The notes under the pieces were generated by a model, which was given only the letters and a program-made list of their open reading frames with translations, ran no database searches and was not told the origin of the DNA. A stretch of 64,000 nt of DNA from Viridibacterium curvum (GTDB lineage Bacteria; Pseudomonadota; Gammaproteobacteria; Burkholderiales; Rhodocyclaceae): assembly GCF_039544165.1 (NCBI RefSeq), contig NZ_BAABLD010000008.1:620001-684000 (forward strand), in the 5' to 3' direction. How positions within the stretch are numbered: position 1 is the stretch's first letter; each line of letters starts with the position of its first letter. Shown here one piece after another: positions 50,577 through 59,337 of this stretch. The translations under genes and the position numbers were made by a program.

Positions 50577-50626
50577 AATAGCCCAAAGAAGCGGGCCATG
50601 TCAGCGCATCGTGTCTTGGCAGTGCG

Positions 50627-50764
50627 CTTCACTCCCCCTCCCCATGACTGCCTCCCCACAGGGCAGTAGGTGCGACTTCAGTCGCACTCCCCTGTTGCCA
50701 GCCCGGCTGACCGACTGAAGTCGGCCCTACGGAGTGACGGTGTCGGGAGGTCACAGTGCGCCCC
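50627..50764 (+). repeat. 138-bp direct repeat, copy B
   Basis: Near-identical second copy of 50439-50576. A further partial copy of its GAAGTCGGCCCTACGG segment lies at about 50943-50958, at the 3' end of the beta-helix gene. No coding potential is evident. Confidence 0.88.
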
Positions 50765-50811
50765 GAGAGCCCTCAAAGAAGCGCTCGTACATTTCGGTCA
50801 GGACGAAAGCA

Positions 50812-50893
50812 GCCCTCACCCCAACCCCTCTCCCGCAGGACGAGGGGCCCGAAACCCCCTTCTCCCGCCGGGAGAAGGGTTGGGGATGAGGGC
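50812..50893. repeat. GC-rich inverted repeat
   Basis: GCCCTCACCCCAACCC at the left pairs with GGGTTGGGGATGAGGGC at the right, enclosing CTCTCCCG and CTTCTCCCGCCGGGAGAAG palindromes. It belongs to the same intergenic module family as 63530-63577. Confidence 0.75.
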
Positions 50894-50952
50894 CTTTGGC
50901 TGACAACATCCGTCCGTATTGCTTAAGTGAGACAGACCTACTGAAGTCGGCC

Positions 50953-52233
50953 CTACGGCGCAGCCTGCAGGGCGCCAATCAGTCGCGTGCTGCCACTGAT
51001 AACGCGCAACACCAGAGGCAAAGGCGCGTCCTGCACATAGGCCGCATCCGGCACGCTGCCCAGCGCGAGACTCGCCAACACGCCCGCAGCGGGCCAGAAG
51101 TTCGGGCTGCTCACATTGGTCGCACCTGACAGATTGGCCGCAGTCGTCGTGTAGCTCGACGTGTTGGTGAACACCGGGCTCAGCACCGACAGGCCACTCA
51201 ACAGGTTGGCCGTGCCTGCGAACAGGTTGGCCGTCAGCTTCAGTGAGCTGATTCCCGGGTTGGCATAGAGGAAGTTGCCGCCGCTGTACGTGCTCACCAG
51301 CGTGTTGTGACGCAGCTCCATCGCGTTGGAGGGCCACACGCTGATGCCCTCGGCACCAAAGGACACGAGATTCGGATTGTCAGCCGACGGCCCTTTCTGC
51401 ACGAGGTTGCCGCGCAGAAAGACTTCGCCGCCATTCGGAAACTCCAGCTGGTAGCTCGCTGTGCCACTCGTGCCATCCATGAAGTAACTGTTCTCGATCA
51501 CGCTCGCCTTCGCGCGGCTCTTGAGGTTGTGACCGATCTTCGTCGAGTGGAAGAAGCTCTGCCGCACCGTCAGGCTGTTCACCTGCCCGATGTAGATGCC
51601 ATGCGAATACCCGTCGCCATACCCGTTGCGCGCAAAGGTGCTGCGCTCGATCACGATGTTGTTGCTGCCCGCCGCCGTGAGGATGCCGTTCTCGTTGTCG
51701 TAGAAGCCGCAACCACGCACCGTCAGGTTCACGTTCGGCTCCACGCGGATGCCGGCCCCGTTCTTGTCAGCCACCTTGGCGTCGTGGAAGACGATGTTCT
51801 CGACCACCAGGTTGTTACCCGCAGCGACCCAGATGCCCTTGCCCGCCGCGTTGTTGCCGTTGGCGTACAGATGCGCCTGGCCACCGACGCCGCAGATCGT
51901 CAGATTGCTGCGCGACCAGGTCACCACATCGCCCGTGTAGTTGCCGGCCGCGATGCGTATCGTGTCGCCGTTGAGCGAGACCGCCGCCGCCGCACTGGGC
52001 GTCGCGTACGTCTTGCCCGGCCCCACTTCCAGCACACGCCCCGACGGACTGTCACAGGCAGTTGCCGTGCCGCCTGCGGAAGACGTCGCGGACGACGCAC
52101 TCGACGCCGCGGCACTTGAAGCACTGCCTGCTGACGAAGCACTGGTTCCGGCTGCCGTCGCACCGCCACCATTGCCGCCGCAAGCTGCCAACACAAACGC
52201 AAAACTCAGAACGGGAAAGTAAAGGGTACGCAT
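50953..52233 (-). CDS. Right-handed beta-helix repeat lipoprotein
   Basis: 426 aa. Lipoprotein signal MRTLYFPVLSFAFVLAACGG with acylated Cys18. An Ala/Ser/Gly-rich linker (~20-58) leads to a parallel beta-helix domain (~65-330) built of NLTICGVGG, NLVVENIVFHD, NLTVRGCGFYDNENGILT and NIVIERSTFARNG rungs. This fold is common in polysaccharide lyases, epimerases and surface adhesins, but no catalytic set was recognised. It is probably an outer-membrane-anchored carbohydrate-active or carbohydrate-binding protein. It stands alone between repeat-rich gaps. Confidence 0.82.
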   Translation of the reverse strand: MRTLYFPVLSFAFVLAACGGNGGGATAAGTSASSAGSASSAAASSASSATSSAGGTATACDSPSGRVLEVGPGKTYATPSAAAAVSLNGDTIRIAAGNYTGDVVTWSRSNLTICGVGGQAHLYANGNNAAGKGIWVAAGNNLVVENIVFHDAKVADKNGAGIRVEPNVNLTVRGCGFYDNENGILTAAGSNNIVIERSTFARNGYGDGYSHGIYIGQVNSLTVRQSFFHSTKIGHNLKSRAKASVIENSYFMDGTSGTASYQLEFPNGGEVFLRGNLVQKGPSADNPNLVSFGAEGISVWPSNAMELRHNTLVSTYSGGNFLYANPGISSLKLTANLFAGTANLLSGLSVLSPVFTNTSSYTTTAANLSGATNVSSPNFWPAAGVLASLALGSVPDAAYVQDAPLPLVLRVISGSTRLIGALQAAP

Positions 52234-52363
52234 GATGGGGCGCTGAAGTCAGGTCGCTGCAGCATAGTCCATCCGCCAGCGGCATTGAACGCCACGCGAC
52301 AGGTGCCGGTCGTCTGCCACCCGAGGGCACAAGCAGTTACGCAACAACGCGATCCGGGCAATG

Positions 52364-53215
52364 TCAGAAAGGCGAAAGCCGATCAAAGCTGTGCTCCATC
52401 ATGAGCACCGCGCCCCGCCAATACTCGTTGAATGCCTGGTACACCGTTTCGTACCTGTGCTGGCCATCACCGCCCGATTCGCCGATCAATCCCAGGGCAA
52501 TGCTGAAATGAAGTTGGATCTCGTCGATCACGCCACGACTCCCCGGTCCGCCGAATTGTTCCAGCCCCCCGACGCCAGCGGCTTCAAGAAATAGCAGCGT
52601 GTTTCTGATGCCTGATTCGCGCAGTATGACTGCGCTATCCAGAAACACGCCTGACCCTATCCGGTTGTGCGCAGTCACTGCCATGCCATCCGGATGGCCG
52701 AGCGAAGACACTCCGTAGCCGGTGTAAGCAGTGACGGTTCCTCCGTTCTGAGCCAACATGATTTCCGCCAGGCGCCCCACGAAGCGCTCGCACCGGGCGC
52801 CCTCATCCGCTTCGTGAAAGCTGATGTCACGGGTACGTAATCGCCCAAGCAAATCCAGCACAGAAGGCGTACGTGTGGTCCCCGCGACATTGCATCCGAG
52901 TATTTCGATATGTGCCCCCGGCGCAAACCGACTGGCAATGTCCCCCGAACTGGTCAGATGCGACAGAGTCCCCTCATGCAAGCCCCAGGTAAAGTCCGTG
53001 GTATTCAGCGCCAGGCGCCCCGGACTCCCGTGCGAGTAAATCATCAAGTTGCTGATGTCGCCCGTGGGGCGGGCAAGGATCGCCTCCCGAAAGCCATCGA
53101 CCCCGTTAACACGCACCGTCACGGCATCTGACAAGGCCTCCCTCAAACCTGCCGCGAAACGATGCAACGCATCTGTCGCAGATGAACTGAAGGCGTTGAT
53201 CACCATATCCGTCAT
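52364..53215 (-). CDS. DUF4347-like protein with caspase-type His/Cys pair
   Basis: 283-aa protein without signal peptide. DISNLMIYSHGSPGRLAL (His62) and AHIEILGCNVAG (Cys108) follow the pattern of DUF4347/caspase-fold (clan CD) domains. There, a His after one beta strand and a Cys after the next form the catalytic dyad. FVGRLAEIMLAQNGGTVTAY then fits the 'f...la..tg..V.A' segment. The C-terminal ~90 residues (VILRESGIRNTLLFLEA onward) are unrecognised. The ATG at 53215 has GGGAG 8 nt upstream. DUF4347 normally sits at the N-terminus of giant adhesins; a short free-standing cytosolic form is unusual. Peptidase activity is inference. Confidence 0.7.
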   Translation of the reverse strand: MTDMVINAFSSSATDALHRFAAGLREALSDAVTVRVNGVDGFREAILARPTGDISNLMIYSHGSPGRLALNTTDFTWGLHEGTLSHLTSSGDIASRFAPGAHIEILGCNVAGTTRTPSVLDLLGRLRTRDISFHEADEGARCERFVGRLAEIMLAQNGGTVTAYTGYGVSSLGHPDGMAVTAHNRIGSGVFLDSAVILRESGIRNTLLFLEAAGVGGLEQFGGPGSRGVIDEIQLHFSIALGLIGESGGDGQHRYETVYQAFNEYWRGAVLMMEHSFDRLSPF

Positions 53216-53734
53216 GCGCGGGCTCCCGGCGCTATCGAAGCGCCATTGATTCAGCAAAATCGGGGCCGCATGAGCATGCCGGCCAGTCGGTATGGCTTCC
53301 GGTGATTATGGCCGGTAGAACACCATCCTTCCAGCACTGTCTTCTGCCCTTTCAGGGCGCAGCGCAAACTGGCGCGACTGCCGGCCCCGCGACCGAGCGG
53401 CTTGGGCGAGAGAAGTGTGTCTCGTGCGCGACGGAAACGGCTGTGCGTCTCAGAGGCCGCATGAGAAGCGGGCATCAGATCACCGTATTGCCACCGCTCC
53501 AGCTGTCTGAGCGCAAGGAGGGCTGCCCACTTTGGCGGCTCGCTCGTCGCTTTCATTGGCTTGCGTAGATTTGTTATTTCTCGGCGCCGCTCAAGTTCGG
53601 ATTCCCTACTTTCATAGCCCGCGCTTTGACTCGACTGCGGCAGCGCAGCAAACATGCGCGCCGGTCGCCCTGAAGGCGCAGGTCTCCTGAGCCCTCCCCT
53701 GGCGACCCACACACATATTTCAGGAGAGTCATCC
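53216..53734. other. Intergenic region without an assignable gene
   Basis: About 520 bp between the divergent DUF4347-like and metallopeptidase genes. Short open frames exist but none has a ribosome-binding site or recognisable product. The AT-richer stretch around 53550-53580 may hold a promoter for the peptidase gene. No riboswitch or repeat was recognised. Confidence 0.5.
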
Positions 53735-55633
53735 ATGTATCCACGCCTCTTTCTAGGCCTGGTGGCCGGTCTGCTGGTCGGTGGCGCGCAAGCAGCCAAC
53801 CGACCGGCTGGCTACGTGACCATCTGCGTCGAGGGCAAGACCTGCTCGGTCAGCACCACGACCAAGGTCGCCTTCGGCCGCGCCGACAAGTTCTTCTATC
53901 GCGATCTCACCGGCAGCTTCGTCTGTAACGAGGCCACCTTCGGTGGTCGCACAGCGGGCGGCAACAACGAGTGCTCGGTACCCAGCAGCAACACCAGCTC
54001 CTCGGCCAGCTCGTCGAAAGCCTCATCCGCTGCGTCGTCATCGGTCGCGTCGTCGGTGGCATCCTCCGTTGCCTCCTCAGCTGCCTCCTCAGTTGCTTCC
54101 AGTGTCGCTTCGTCAAGCTCCTCGCGCGCCTCTTCGGTGGCATCGAGCAGCGTCGCCTCCAGCAGCGTGGCCTCGTCAGCGAGCAGCTCGGCCGCGAGCT
54201 CGTCGACCAGCAGCACGACTGCGCAGTGCACCGCCTACGACGCACCGAAGTACTCGCCCGACCTGAACTACGACATCAAGACCGACACCACCAACGCCTC
54301 GGTGGACCCCAGCAAGTTCAAGGTCTACCTCGGCTGCGACGCCAGCCTCGTGGCCGGCTACAAGACTTCGGGCCGTTTCGCCTTCATCTGGGGCAAGAAC
54401 CGCAATCCGTCGATCACCGATGCCGACATTGATCGCGTGCTCAAGAACCTGAACGAAGACTCCGCCTACATCCGCGACACGATGGGCTGGCCCGTCGACA
54501 AACTGCAACGCGACGGCTACTTCAGCAACGTGTACCTGTTCGGTTCGGGCCTTTGCACCGACAATGCCGCCAACACCGAAAAGGGCGGCTGGCAAAGTGG
54601 CATCAATGGCTACCCGATGGTGCTGCTGTCGTACTACCCCGTCGTCACCGCCAGCGAACGCGGTGGCATCACACACGAATACATTCACGCCATCATGGCC
54701 AGCTTCGGCAACAAGGCCGCCTGGTTCAACGAAGGCGGCAACACCTGGCTGCAAATGAACATGGAAGCCGGCCGCACCGGCACCTACGGCGTCGGCTTCC
54801 TCGACGCAGCGCCCTTCCTGGCGCCGCACATGCCGATCGAGAACTACAGCGGCTGGCTGCAGGATGGCACCTTCGGCGGCCCGAACGCCGAGGGCGTCGA
54901 TCTGCAATCCAACGGCAAGCAGGTCGCCACCTGGCGCGAATACCTTGGCGGCAACCAGTACAACTCGGTGTTCTCGCACTTCATCTCGCTGTATCTCTCG
55001 AAGGGCTCGAACGCCTGGATCTGGAAGAACGGCCCCTACAACCACATCGTGCGCTCGCTCTCCAGCGGCCTCGGTGATGCACAAACCAAGCAGCTGATCA
55101 CCGAGTACCGCGCTCGCCAGGCCATGGTCGACTTCGGCCCCTGGACCAACGCCTTCAAGGTGCCCATCAACGACAACTGGGGTCGCACCATCGTCTCCGA
55201 GAAAACCGATGGCGGCTTGCTCAAGGACACCTCCTACAAGCTCACCTTCTACTCGGCGACCACACAAAGCGGCACCACGCTGATCCCGGCCACCGAAACC
55301 CTGCCGGGCTGGACCGGCGCCAACCAGATTCCGCTGAAAGTGAGCGGCAACAAGGTGCGCGTCAACTTCCAACCGCTGGGCAACAACATGCGCTTCCAGC
55401 TCGCCTACCGCGCAGCCGACGGCAGTGCGGTCTACAGCAAGCCGGTGGACAGCGGTGAAGCCTGCCTCGACCTGACGAAGACACCGAAGAACGGCGTCGT
55501 CGTCGGCATCGCTACCAACCTCGACTACGTCTACAACGGCGAAGCCACCCGCAAGCAGAAGAGCGACTACCGCGTTCACCTGCTCGAAGGCGTTACCGGC
55601 ACCGCCCCCCTGTACGACAAGCATTACCAGTAA
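53735..55633 (+). CDS. Secreted gluzincin-type zinc metallopeptidase with poly-Ser linker
   Basis: 632 aa. Signal peptide MYPRLFLGLVAGLLVGGAQA. Residues ~22-88 form a small Cys-containing domain (VTICVEGKTCSV, FVCNEATFGG). A ~75-residue Ser/Ala/Val linker follows. The catalytic domain has GGITHEYIHAIMASFGNKAA, with zinc ligands His314 and His318 and general base Glu315, then WFNEGGNTWLQ, where Glu333 is the likely third ligand. The C-terminal ~150 residues look beta-rich. AGGAGAG precedes the ATG. It may digest host or environmental proteins; a named family could not be assigned. Confidence 0.83.
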   Translation: MYPRLFLGLVAGLLVGGAQAANRPAGYVTICVEGKTCSVSTTTKVAFGRADKFFYRDLTGSFVCNEATFGGRTAGGNNECSVPSSNTSSSASSSKASSAASSSVASSVASSVASSAASSVASSVASSSSSRASSVASSSVASSSVASSASSSAASSSTSSTTAQCTAYDAPKYSPDLNYDIKTDTTNASVDPSKFKVYLGCDASLVAGYKTSGRFAFIWGKNRNPSITDADIDRVLKNLNEDSAYIRDTMGWPVDKLQRDGYFSNVYLFGSGLCTDNAANTEKGGWQSGINGYPMVLLSYYPVVTASERGGITHEYIHAIMASFGNKAAWFNEGGNTWLQMNMEAGRTGTYGVGFLDAAPFLAPHMPIENYSGWLQDGTFGGPNAEGVDLQSNGKQVATWREYLGGNQYNSVFSHFISLYLSKGSNAWIWKNGPYNHIVRSLSSGLGDAQTKQLITEYRARQAMVDFGPWTNAFKVPINDNWGRTIVSEKTDGGLLKDTSYKLTFYSATTQSGTTLIPATETLPGWTGANQIPLKVSGNKVRVNFQPLGNNMRFQLAYRAADGSAVYSKPVDSGEACLDLTKTPKNGVVVGIATNLDYVYNGEATRKQKSDYRVHLLEGVTGTAPLYDKHYQ

Positions 55634-55646
55634 CCGCTGCAAACAG

Positions 55647-55677
55647 AAACGCCCACCGCGCAGGTGGGCGTTTTCCC
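55647..55677. terminator. Bidirectional terminator
   Basis: AAACGCCCACC/GGTGGGCGTTT perfect 11-bp stem (55647-55673) with a 5-nt loop and TTTTCCC on the plus side. It serves the convergent peptidase gene and the gene at 55699. Confidence 0.88.
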
Positions 55678-55698
55678 TTTCACAGCAAGCTTGTTCGG

Positions 55699-56190
55699 CT
55701 ACTCGAACAACACCTGAACTTCCAGCAGCGAAGTATTGCCCAGCCGCGCCGTACAGAGCCGCCCGACCTCCACGGTTTCCATCAGGATGATCATCCTTCT
55801 CGCTTCCTCTGCGCTGACTTTCCGCATCTCCTGAAAGATCGCGACCTTCTCGGCCGACACCTCCTTCGGAGCCTTGTTCTGCGGCACGCAGGTCAGGCTC
55901 AGCCTGTCACCCTGGTACGTCGTCGCAAGCCCCGTGGTGGTCTCGTCATCAATGCCCTTCAGCAGCGACTTCCTGTCGATGCTCAGCGAGTAGGTGTCAT
56001 GCGACATCCTGCCTCCCAGCACGCACAGTTCAATCCGGGCCGCCACGTCACCAATCTGTCTGGTGTCGGCATGACAGACCTGCCTGCCCGGCTGGGGCAG
56101 AAGTGTCGGTGGTGCCCCTTCGGCAGCGAACGCTGGCGAAGCGACCGTCAGTGCAACGACAAGCAACGCAAACTCATGCAGGCGATACAT
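55699..56190 (-). CDS. Exported protein of unknown function
   Basis: 163 aa. Signal peptide MYRLHEFALLVVALTVASPAFA. The mature protein has four conserved-looking cysteines (VCHAD, ELCVLGG, LTCVPQN, RLCTARL), suggesting disulfides in the periplasm. GGAGG lies 6 nt before the ATG at 56190. No family recognised. It is followed at short distance by two more envelope-type genes on the same strand. Confidence 0.7.
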   Translation of the reverse strand: MYRLHEFALLVVALTVASPAFAAEGAPPTLLPQPGRQVCHADTRQIGDVAARIELCVLGGRMSHDTYSLSIDRKSLLKGIDDETTTGLATTYQGDRLSLTCVPQNKAPKEVSAEKVAIFQEMRKVSAEEARRMIILMETVEVGRLCTARLGNTSLLEVQVLFE

Positions 56191-56211
56191 CAGCAACCTC
56201 CAGGGTGAAAG

Positions 56212-56709
56212 TCAGGCTCGGGTCGCACCACAACCGGTGCAACGCGGATTGTCGCCCGCCGGCAGCAGCGTGTTGCAGATCAGGCAATGGCTGTTGTTGA
56301 GTGGGCTGACCGGATTGCTTATCGGTGGCTCTTTCAAGGCATGACGCAGACCGAAAACGAGCGCACCAATACCCGCGCAGCAGGCGGCTATCAGACCGTA
56401 GCGAGTTGCTGCGTCCGCCACGATGTCATCGGCAAGAACGAGCAGCAGGAGCAGGAGTCCGAATCCAAACATGCCGCCAACGTAGATACCCGCCGTTGTC
56501 CGCACCCTCGTATGCGGATCGCGATTGCACGAACTGCAGACCCACTTCCTGTACATGCCGAGTGGCAGCAGCGGAATCCAGTAAAGATGTCCGATATGAA
56601 AATGCCGGTACTGGTGCGACACCACCTCTTTCTTGCAGAGATTGCACCAGTCGGCGCGATACGCCGTCAGTTTCGGAAAGACCCTGTAAGCCCCGTAGAA
56701 AATCAACAC
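56212..56709 (-). CDS. Membrane protein with two zinc-ribbon-like Cys pairs
   Basis: 165 aa from GTG, with GGGAGG 8 nt upstream. The N-terminal zinc knuckles are WCNLC and VCSSC, with an intervening HFHIGHLYWIPLLPLGMYRK. Two helices follow (GMFGFGLLLLLLVLADD; YGLIAACCAGIGALVFG). A C-terminal second ribbon carries HCLICNTLLP and RCTGCGA. Its stop lies 21 bp before the next gene's start, so the two are probably cotranscribed. Function unknown. Confidence 0.7.
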   Translation of the reverse strand: MLIFYGAYRVFPKLTAYRADWCNLCKKEVVSHQYRHFHIGHLYWIPLLPLGMYRKWVCSSCNRDPHTRVRTTAGIYVGGMFGFGLLLLLLVLADDIVADAATRYGLIAACCAGIGALVFGLRHALKEPPISNPVSPLNNSHCLICNTLLPAGDNPRCTGCGATRA

Positions 56710-56883
56710 TGCTTTCCCTCCCCCGTTTTCAACTTCTCGATTTCAACTGATCGTTTTCGCCCTCAGCCAGGCCTGCGCAAATCAGGTTCAGAAGCCGGCG
56801 CGATTGCGCGTCAATCCGCAAAGAACCACTGCTGCAACAGCGATGGGCGCGTCGAGCGCCGTGCGGCAGATGCCGGTCCTGTG

Positions 56884-57507
56884 CTACAGCGCGCTCGCAA
56901 CGTAGCCGTCACGCCGCACAGCCACAAAGCTCGCGGGCGCTGCACCGGGCTGCGCCTCGGCACTCAGGTATCCGAAGTGGAATTCGTAGCGGGACTGCGT
57001 TCTCAGCCTCACACGAGAACCCGGGTACCTGACACCCTGATACTCGAACGGGTCGATCACCAGCACACCATGCTCGAACTCCAGGCAACTCACATCCACG
57101 CGCAGCGACACACGGCCAGGCTCGCGACGTACCGATGGTGCATCCGGCTTCAGGTCCGAGAAACGATAAGTATCGCCATACACCGTGGTCACGCTCATGT
57201 GTTCAAGCAGGCTCTCGGCGCCGACAGGCAGCTGGACATTGGCGAAGAAGCCCGGCTTGTCGTTGAACAACCAACCCGGTATGACCGGTGGCAAGGGCAC
57301 GAGAAGCGACACCATAGCGCTGACCACCCTGGTGTCGCACCCGAATGCCACGCTCATCGTCAGTGGATCATGCGGCTTGAACACACTGACATAGGGCTCA
57401 GTCCCCCGCTCGCCCAGCGCGACTTTCAGGCTGTCCTGCCTCTGCAGCACCGACAAGGCGCAACCCGGGCAAACCAGCAGGGCCAGTAACAGGATTGCTG
57501 CTCGCAT
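56884..57507 (-). CDS. Lipoprotein of unknown function
   Basis: 207 aa. Lipobox signal MRAAILLLALLVCPGCAL with acylated Cys16. The mature protein contains LGERGTEPYVSVFKPHDPLT, a hydrophobic LLVPLPPVIPGWLF segment, and beta-rich text (RVSLRVDVSCLEFEHGVLVI). GGGGAG precedes the ATG by about 7 nt. No homologue with known function is recognised. Confidence 0.65.
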   Translation of the reverse strand: MRAAILLLALLVCPGCALSVLQRQDSLKVALGERGTEPYVSVFKPHDPLTMSVAFGCDTRVVSAMVSLLVPLPPVIPGWLFNDKPGFFANVQLPVGAESLLEHMSVTTVYGDTYRFSDLKPDAPSVRREPGRVSLRVDVSCLEFEHGVLVIDPFEYQGVRYPGSRVRLRTQSRYEFHFGYLSAEAQPGAAPASFVAVRRDGYVASAL

Positions 57508-57585
57508 GTCATCTCCCCGTAGACCACAGAAACCCTGCAGCAAAAATCGCCCGACCCGGCTCGCTGCCCGCCATCGCCGCCATGC

Positions 57586-58233
57586 TCAGCCCGCCAACTG
57601 CAGCAGGCCCACCACCCTCTGCGCCAGCGCCTCACCCAGCACCCGGTGTTGTGGCGCATCCAGATGCACGCCATCCACATCGCTTGAGGTGATGACACTA
57701 CCCGCATCGAAGAAGGCGCAGCCCAGCTCCGCGCAGACCTTCTCGTACGCTGCCGCCAGCCCCACGCACTTCGCCTCGCCGCCTTCGAACTTCGGCGCGA
57801 TCGGCCCCTTGGGTGTGCGGATCGCTGGCGGTGCCACCACCAGCACAGGCGGCACCGGCATGCCCGGCTCGATGGGCGCGCCACGAATCGCCGCCACCAG
57901 CGCCGCGATGCCTTGCGAGGAATGCCAGGCGTTGTGTGCATGCATGGACTGGAAATCGTTGGTGCCCAACATGAGAACTACCAGCGACAACGGCGAATGA
58001 ATCTCGATGCGCTGCGCCAACCCCACCAGCCCATTGCGCCCCGTCTTGAACGGATCATCCCAGACCGTGCGCCGGCCATTGAGGCAATCCTCGATGACGC
58101 GCACGCGCTGGCCTGCGGCGAGCAAGGCGTTCTCCATGACGCCCGGCCAGCGCGCATCGAAAGGCAGGCGCTGGCGTGTGGTCGGGATGATTCCCCAGGA
58201 GAGGGAGTCGGAGTAGACGAGGATTTGTTGCAT
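57586..58233 (-). CDS. SGNH-hydrolase (arylesterase/GDSL-like)
   Basis: 215-aa esterase. Block I reads YSDSLSWGIIP (nucleophile Ser9; the usual Gly of GDS is Ser here). Block III is LMLGTNDFQS with oxyanion Asn and Asp. Block V is DGVHLDAPQHRVLG with the catalytic Asp-x-x-His. This matches the SGNH-type arylesterases that carry a WG after the GDSL motif. No signal peptide is visible, so it is probably cytoplasmic. An upstream extension of the frame lacks similarity. Substrate unknown. Confidence 0.88.
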   Translation of the reverse strand: MQQILVYSDSLSWGIIPTTRQRLPFDARWPGVMENALLAAGQRVRVIEDCLNGRRTVWDDPFKTGRNGLVGLAQRIEIHSPLSLVVLMLGTNDFQSMHAHNAWHSSQGIAALVAAIRGAPIEPGMPVPPVLVVAPPAIRTPKGPIAPKFEGGEAKCVGLAAAYEKVCAELGCAFFDAGSVITSSDVDGVHLDAPQHRVLGEALAQRVVGLLQLAG

Positions 58234-58341
58234 GCGAACCCAGTGAAGATCGTGAAGCTGAAACGTAGGGTGCAGTCGCCCGCAGGGCATTGCACCGAAT
58301 GCGAAATCGCGCACGCCCCCCAACGACGTTATTTGCTGACC

Positions 58342-58698
58342 TTACTCTGACTTCGCCTTCGTCAAAGCAAAATAGGTCGGCAAAGTAAGGACGGCGAAAT
58401 AGCCGATTCCCTTGATTAACACCGCCCCCCAAAACCACCAGGGGCCATGCTCAGCGAGCAGGAAGGTAGTGCACCCGTCGCCGCACAATTCGATCTCACC
58501 AGACAGAACCTCGTCAAGCAAGGTTGCGTAAGGCAGCAACAACAATATAGCGATGTAGAGAATCGCCCTACGCTGCGCATGGGTAAAACGCGCGGTCGAT
58601 TGTATTTGTAATGGAGGCAGAGAAAACGGGACAGACTCCGCATTATGGCCGCGTGACCTGCGCCTCTTTTTCGGCCCTTTCCGCACTGGCTTTTTCAC
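58342..58698 (-). CDS. Small membrane protein, unknown
   Basis: 118 aa from a GTG start. It has a strongly basic N-terminus (KKPVRKGPKKRRRSRGH), then helices ILYIAILLLLPYATLLDEVL and WWFWGAVLIKGIGYFAVLTL, with CGDGCTTF between them. Base composition here is less GC-rich than the surroundings. No ribosome-binding site is obvious and the start may lie downstream. No family recognised. Confidence 0.5.
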   Translation of the reverse strand: MKKPVRKGPKKRRRSRGHNAESVPFSLPPLQIQSTARFTHAQRRAILYIAILLLLPYATLLDEVLSGEIELCGDGCTTFLLAEHGPWWFWGAVLIKGIGYFAVLTLPTYFALTKAKSE

Positions 58699-58824
58699 TG
58701 AGTATTGACTTCCCTTCGGACACTAGCGGCAGGGACTGCAGGCTAATCGTCTTGGAGTTCTCTCAATCCATTTTCTGCACAAAATGTGAATGCAAAAATT
58801 TCCCACGCACCACCTGTGGCGTAG

Positions 58825-59196
58825 CTAAGGTTGATGCTCGCTCTCACGCTTCTCTTTAGGCATCGCTCGAATCAACCGAGCTCCTGCAAGAAACGCTGTC
58901 AAGTAAGGAAGAAAGCCCACAACCAAAAGGGTATCGAAATTCGATTCCCTGTTATACCTAGTGCTAAAAAGAGCGGTCCCTGCAACTCCTGAAGCGAGTA
59001 CGAAAAGAAATGTACGGACCGGCCATTGAGTAGCTCTGCCAATCACGCCAGCGATAAGGCCCGCTGTGACGGTCCCGAACAGTACGAAAAGTATCTGACT
59101 AACGAGCTCGTCCATGCCTGACCCGGGAACACTAGTCGCCGCAGCCAAGCCCGGGAAGAGCGCCAGCATATACAGGACTCTCATGAAAAATGGCAT
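58825..59196 (-). CDS. Small membrane protein, unknown
   Basis: 123 aa. The ATG at 59196 has GGAG 8 nt upstream. A signal-like first helix (MRVLYMLALFPGLAAA) precedes three further helices (ILFVLFGTVTAGLIAGVIGR; TFLFVLASGVAGTALF; LLVVGFLPYLTAFLAGARLI). Like its neighbour it lies in a stretch of lower GC content, which suggests recent acquisition. Function unknown. Confidence 0.55.
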   Translation of the reverse strand: MPFFMRVLYMLALFPGLAAATSVPGSGMDELVSQILFVLFGTVTAGLIAGVIGRATQWPVRTFLFVLASGVAGTALFSTRYNRESNFDTLLVVGFLPYLTAFLAGARLIRAMPKEKRESEHQP

Positions 59197-59337
59197 CAAT
59201 TAGCTCCAAAAGTTGCGTGAACGAAACCGCCAATATCGATTGAAAGATAAAAATTCACCAATGATCGATGCTGCCACAACCCAATGTAGTTCAGCAGACC
59301 TTAGAAGACAGCTTGCACGTTGCCAATCGCATAGGCA

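Noticed and set aside
53590..53734. A possible cyclic-di-GMP (GEMM) riboswitch in the peptidase leader
   Set aside because: A CGCAGCAAAC-like string is present, but the conserved GCAAAGCC and paired stems are not.
53990..54220. Short tandem repeats that might be a CRISPR or VNTR
   Set aside because: They are in-frame TCG/AGC/GCC codons for a Ser/Ala/Val linker, without regular spacers.
54176..55642. A 488-codon minus-strand frame opposite the metallopeptidase gene
   Set aside because: Antisense shadow with no start context; the plus frame has a signal peptide and HEYIH.
58611..58859. An 82-codon plus-strand frame between the two small membrane genes
   Set aside because: No ribosome-binding site or recognisable product, and it overlaps both minus-strand genes in opposite sense.
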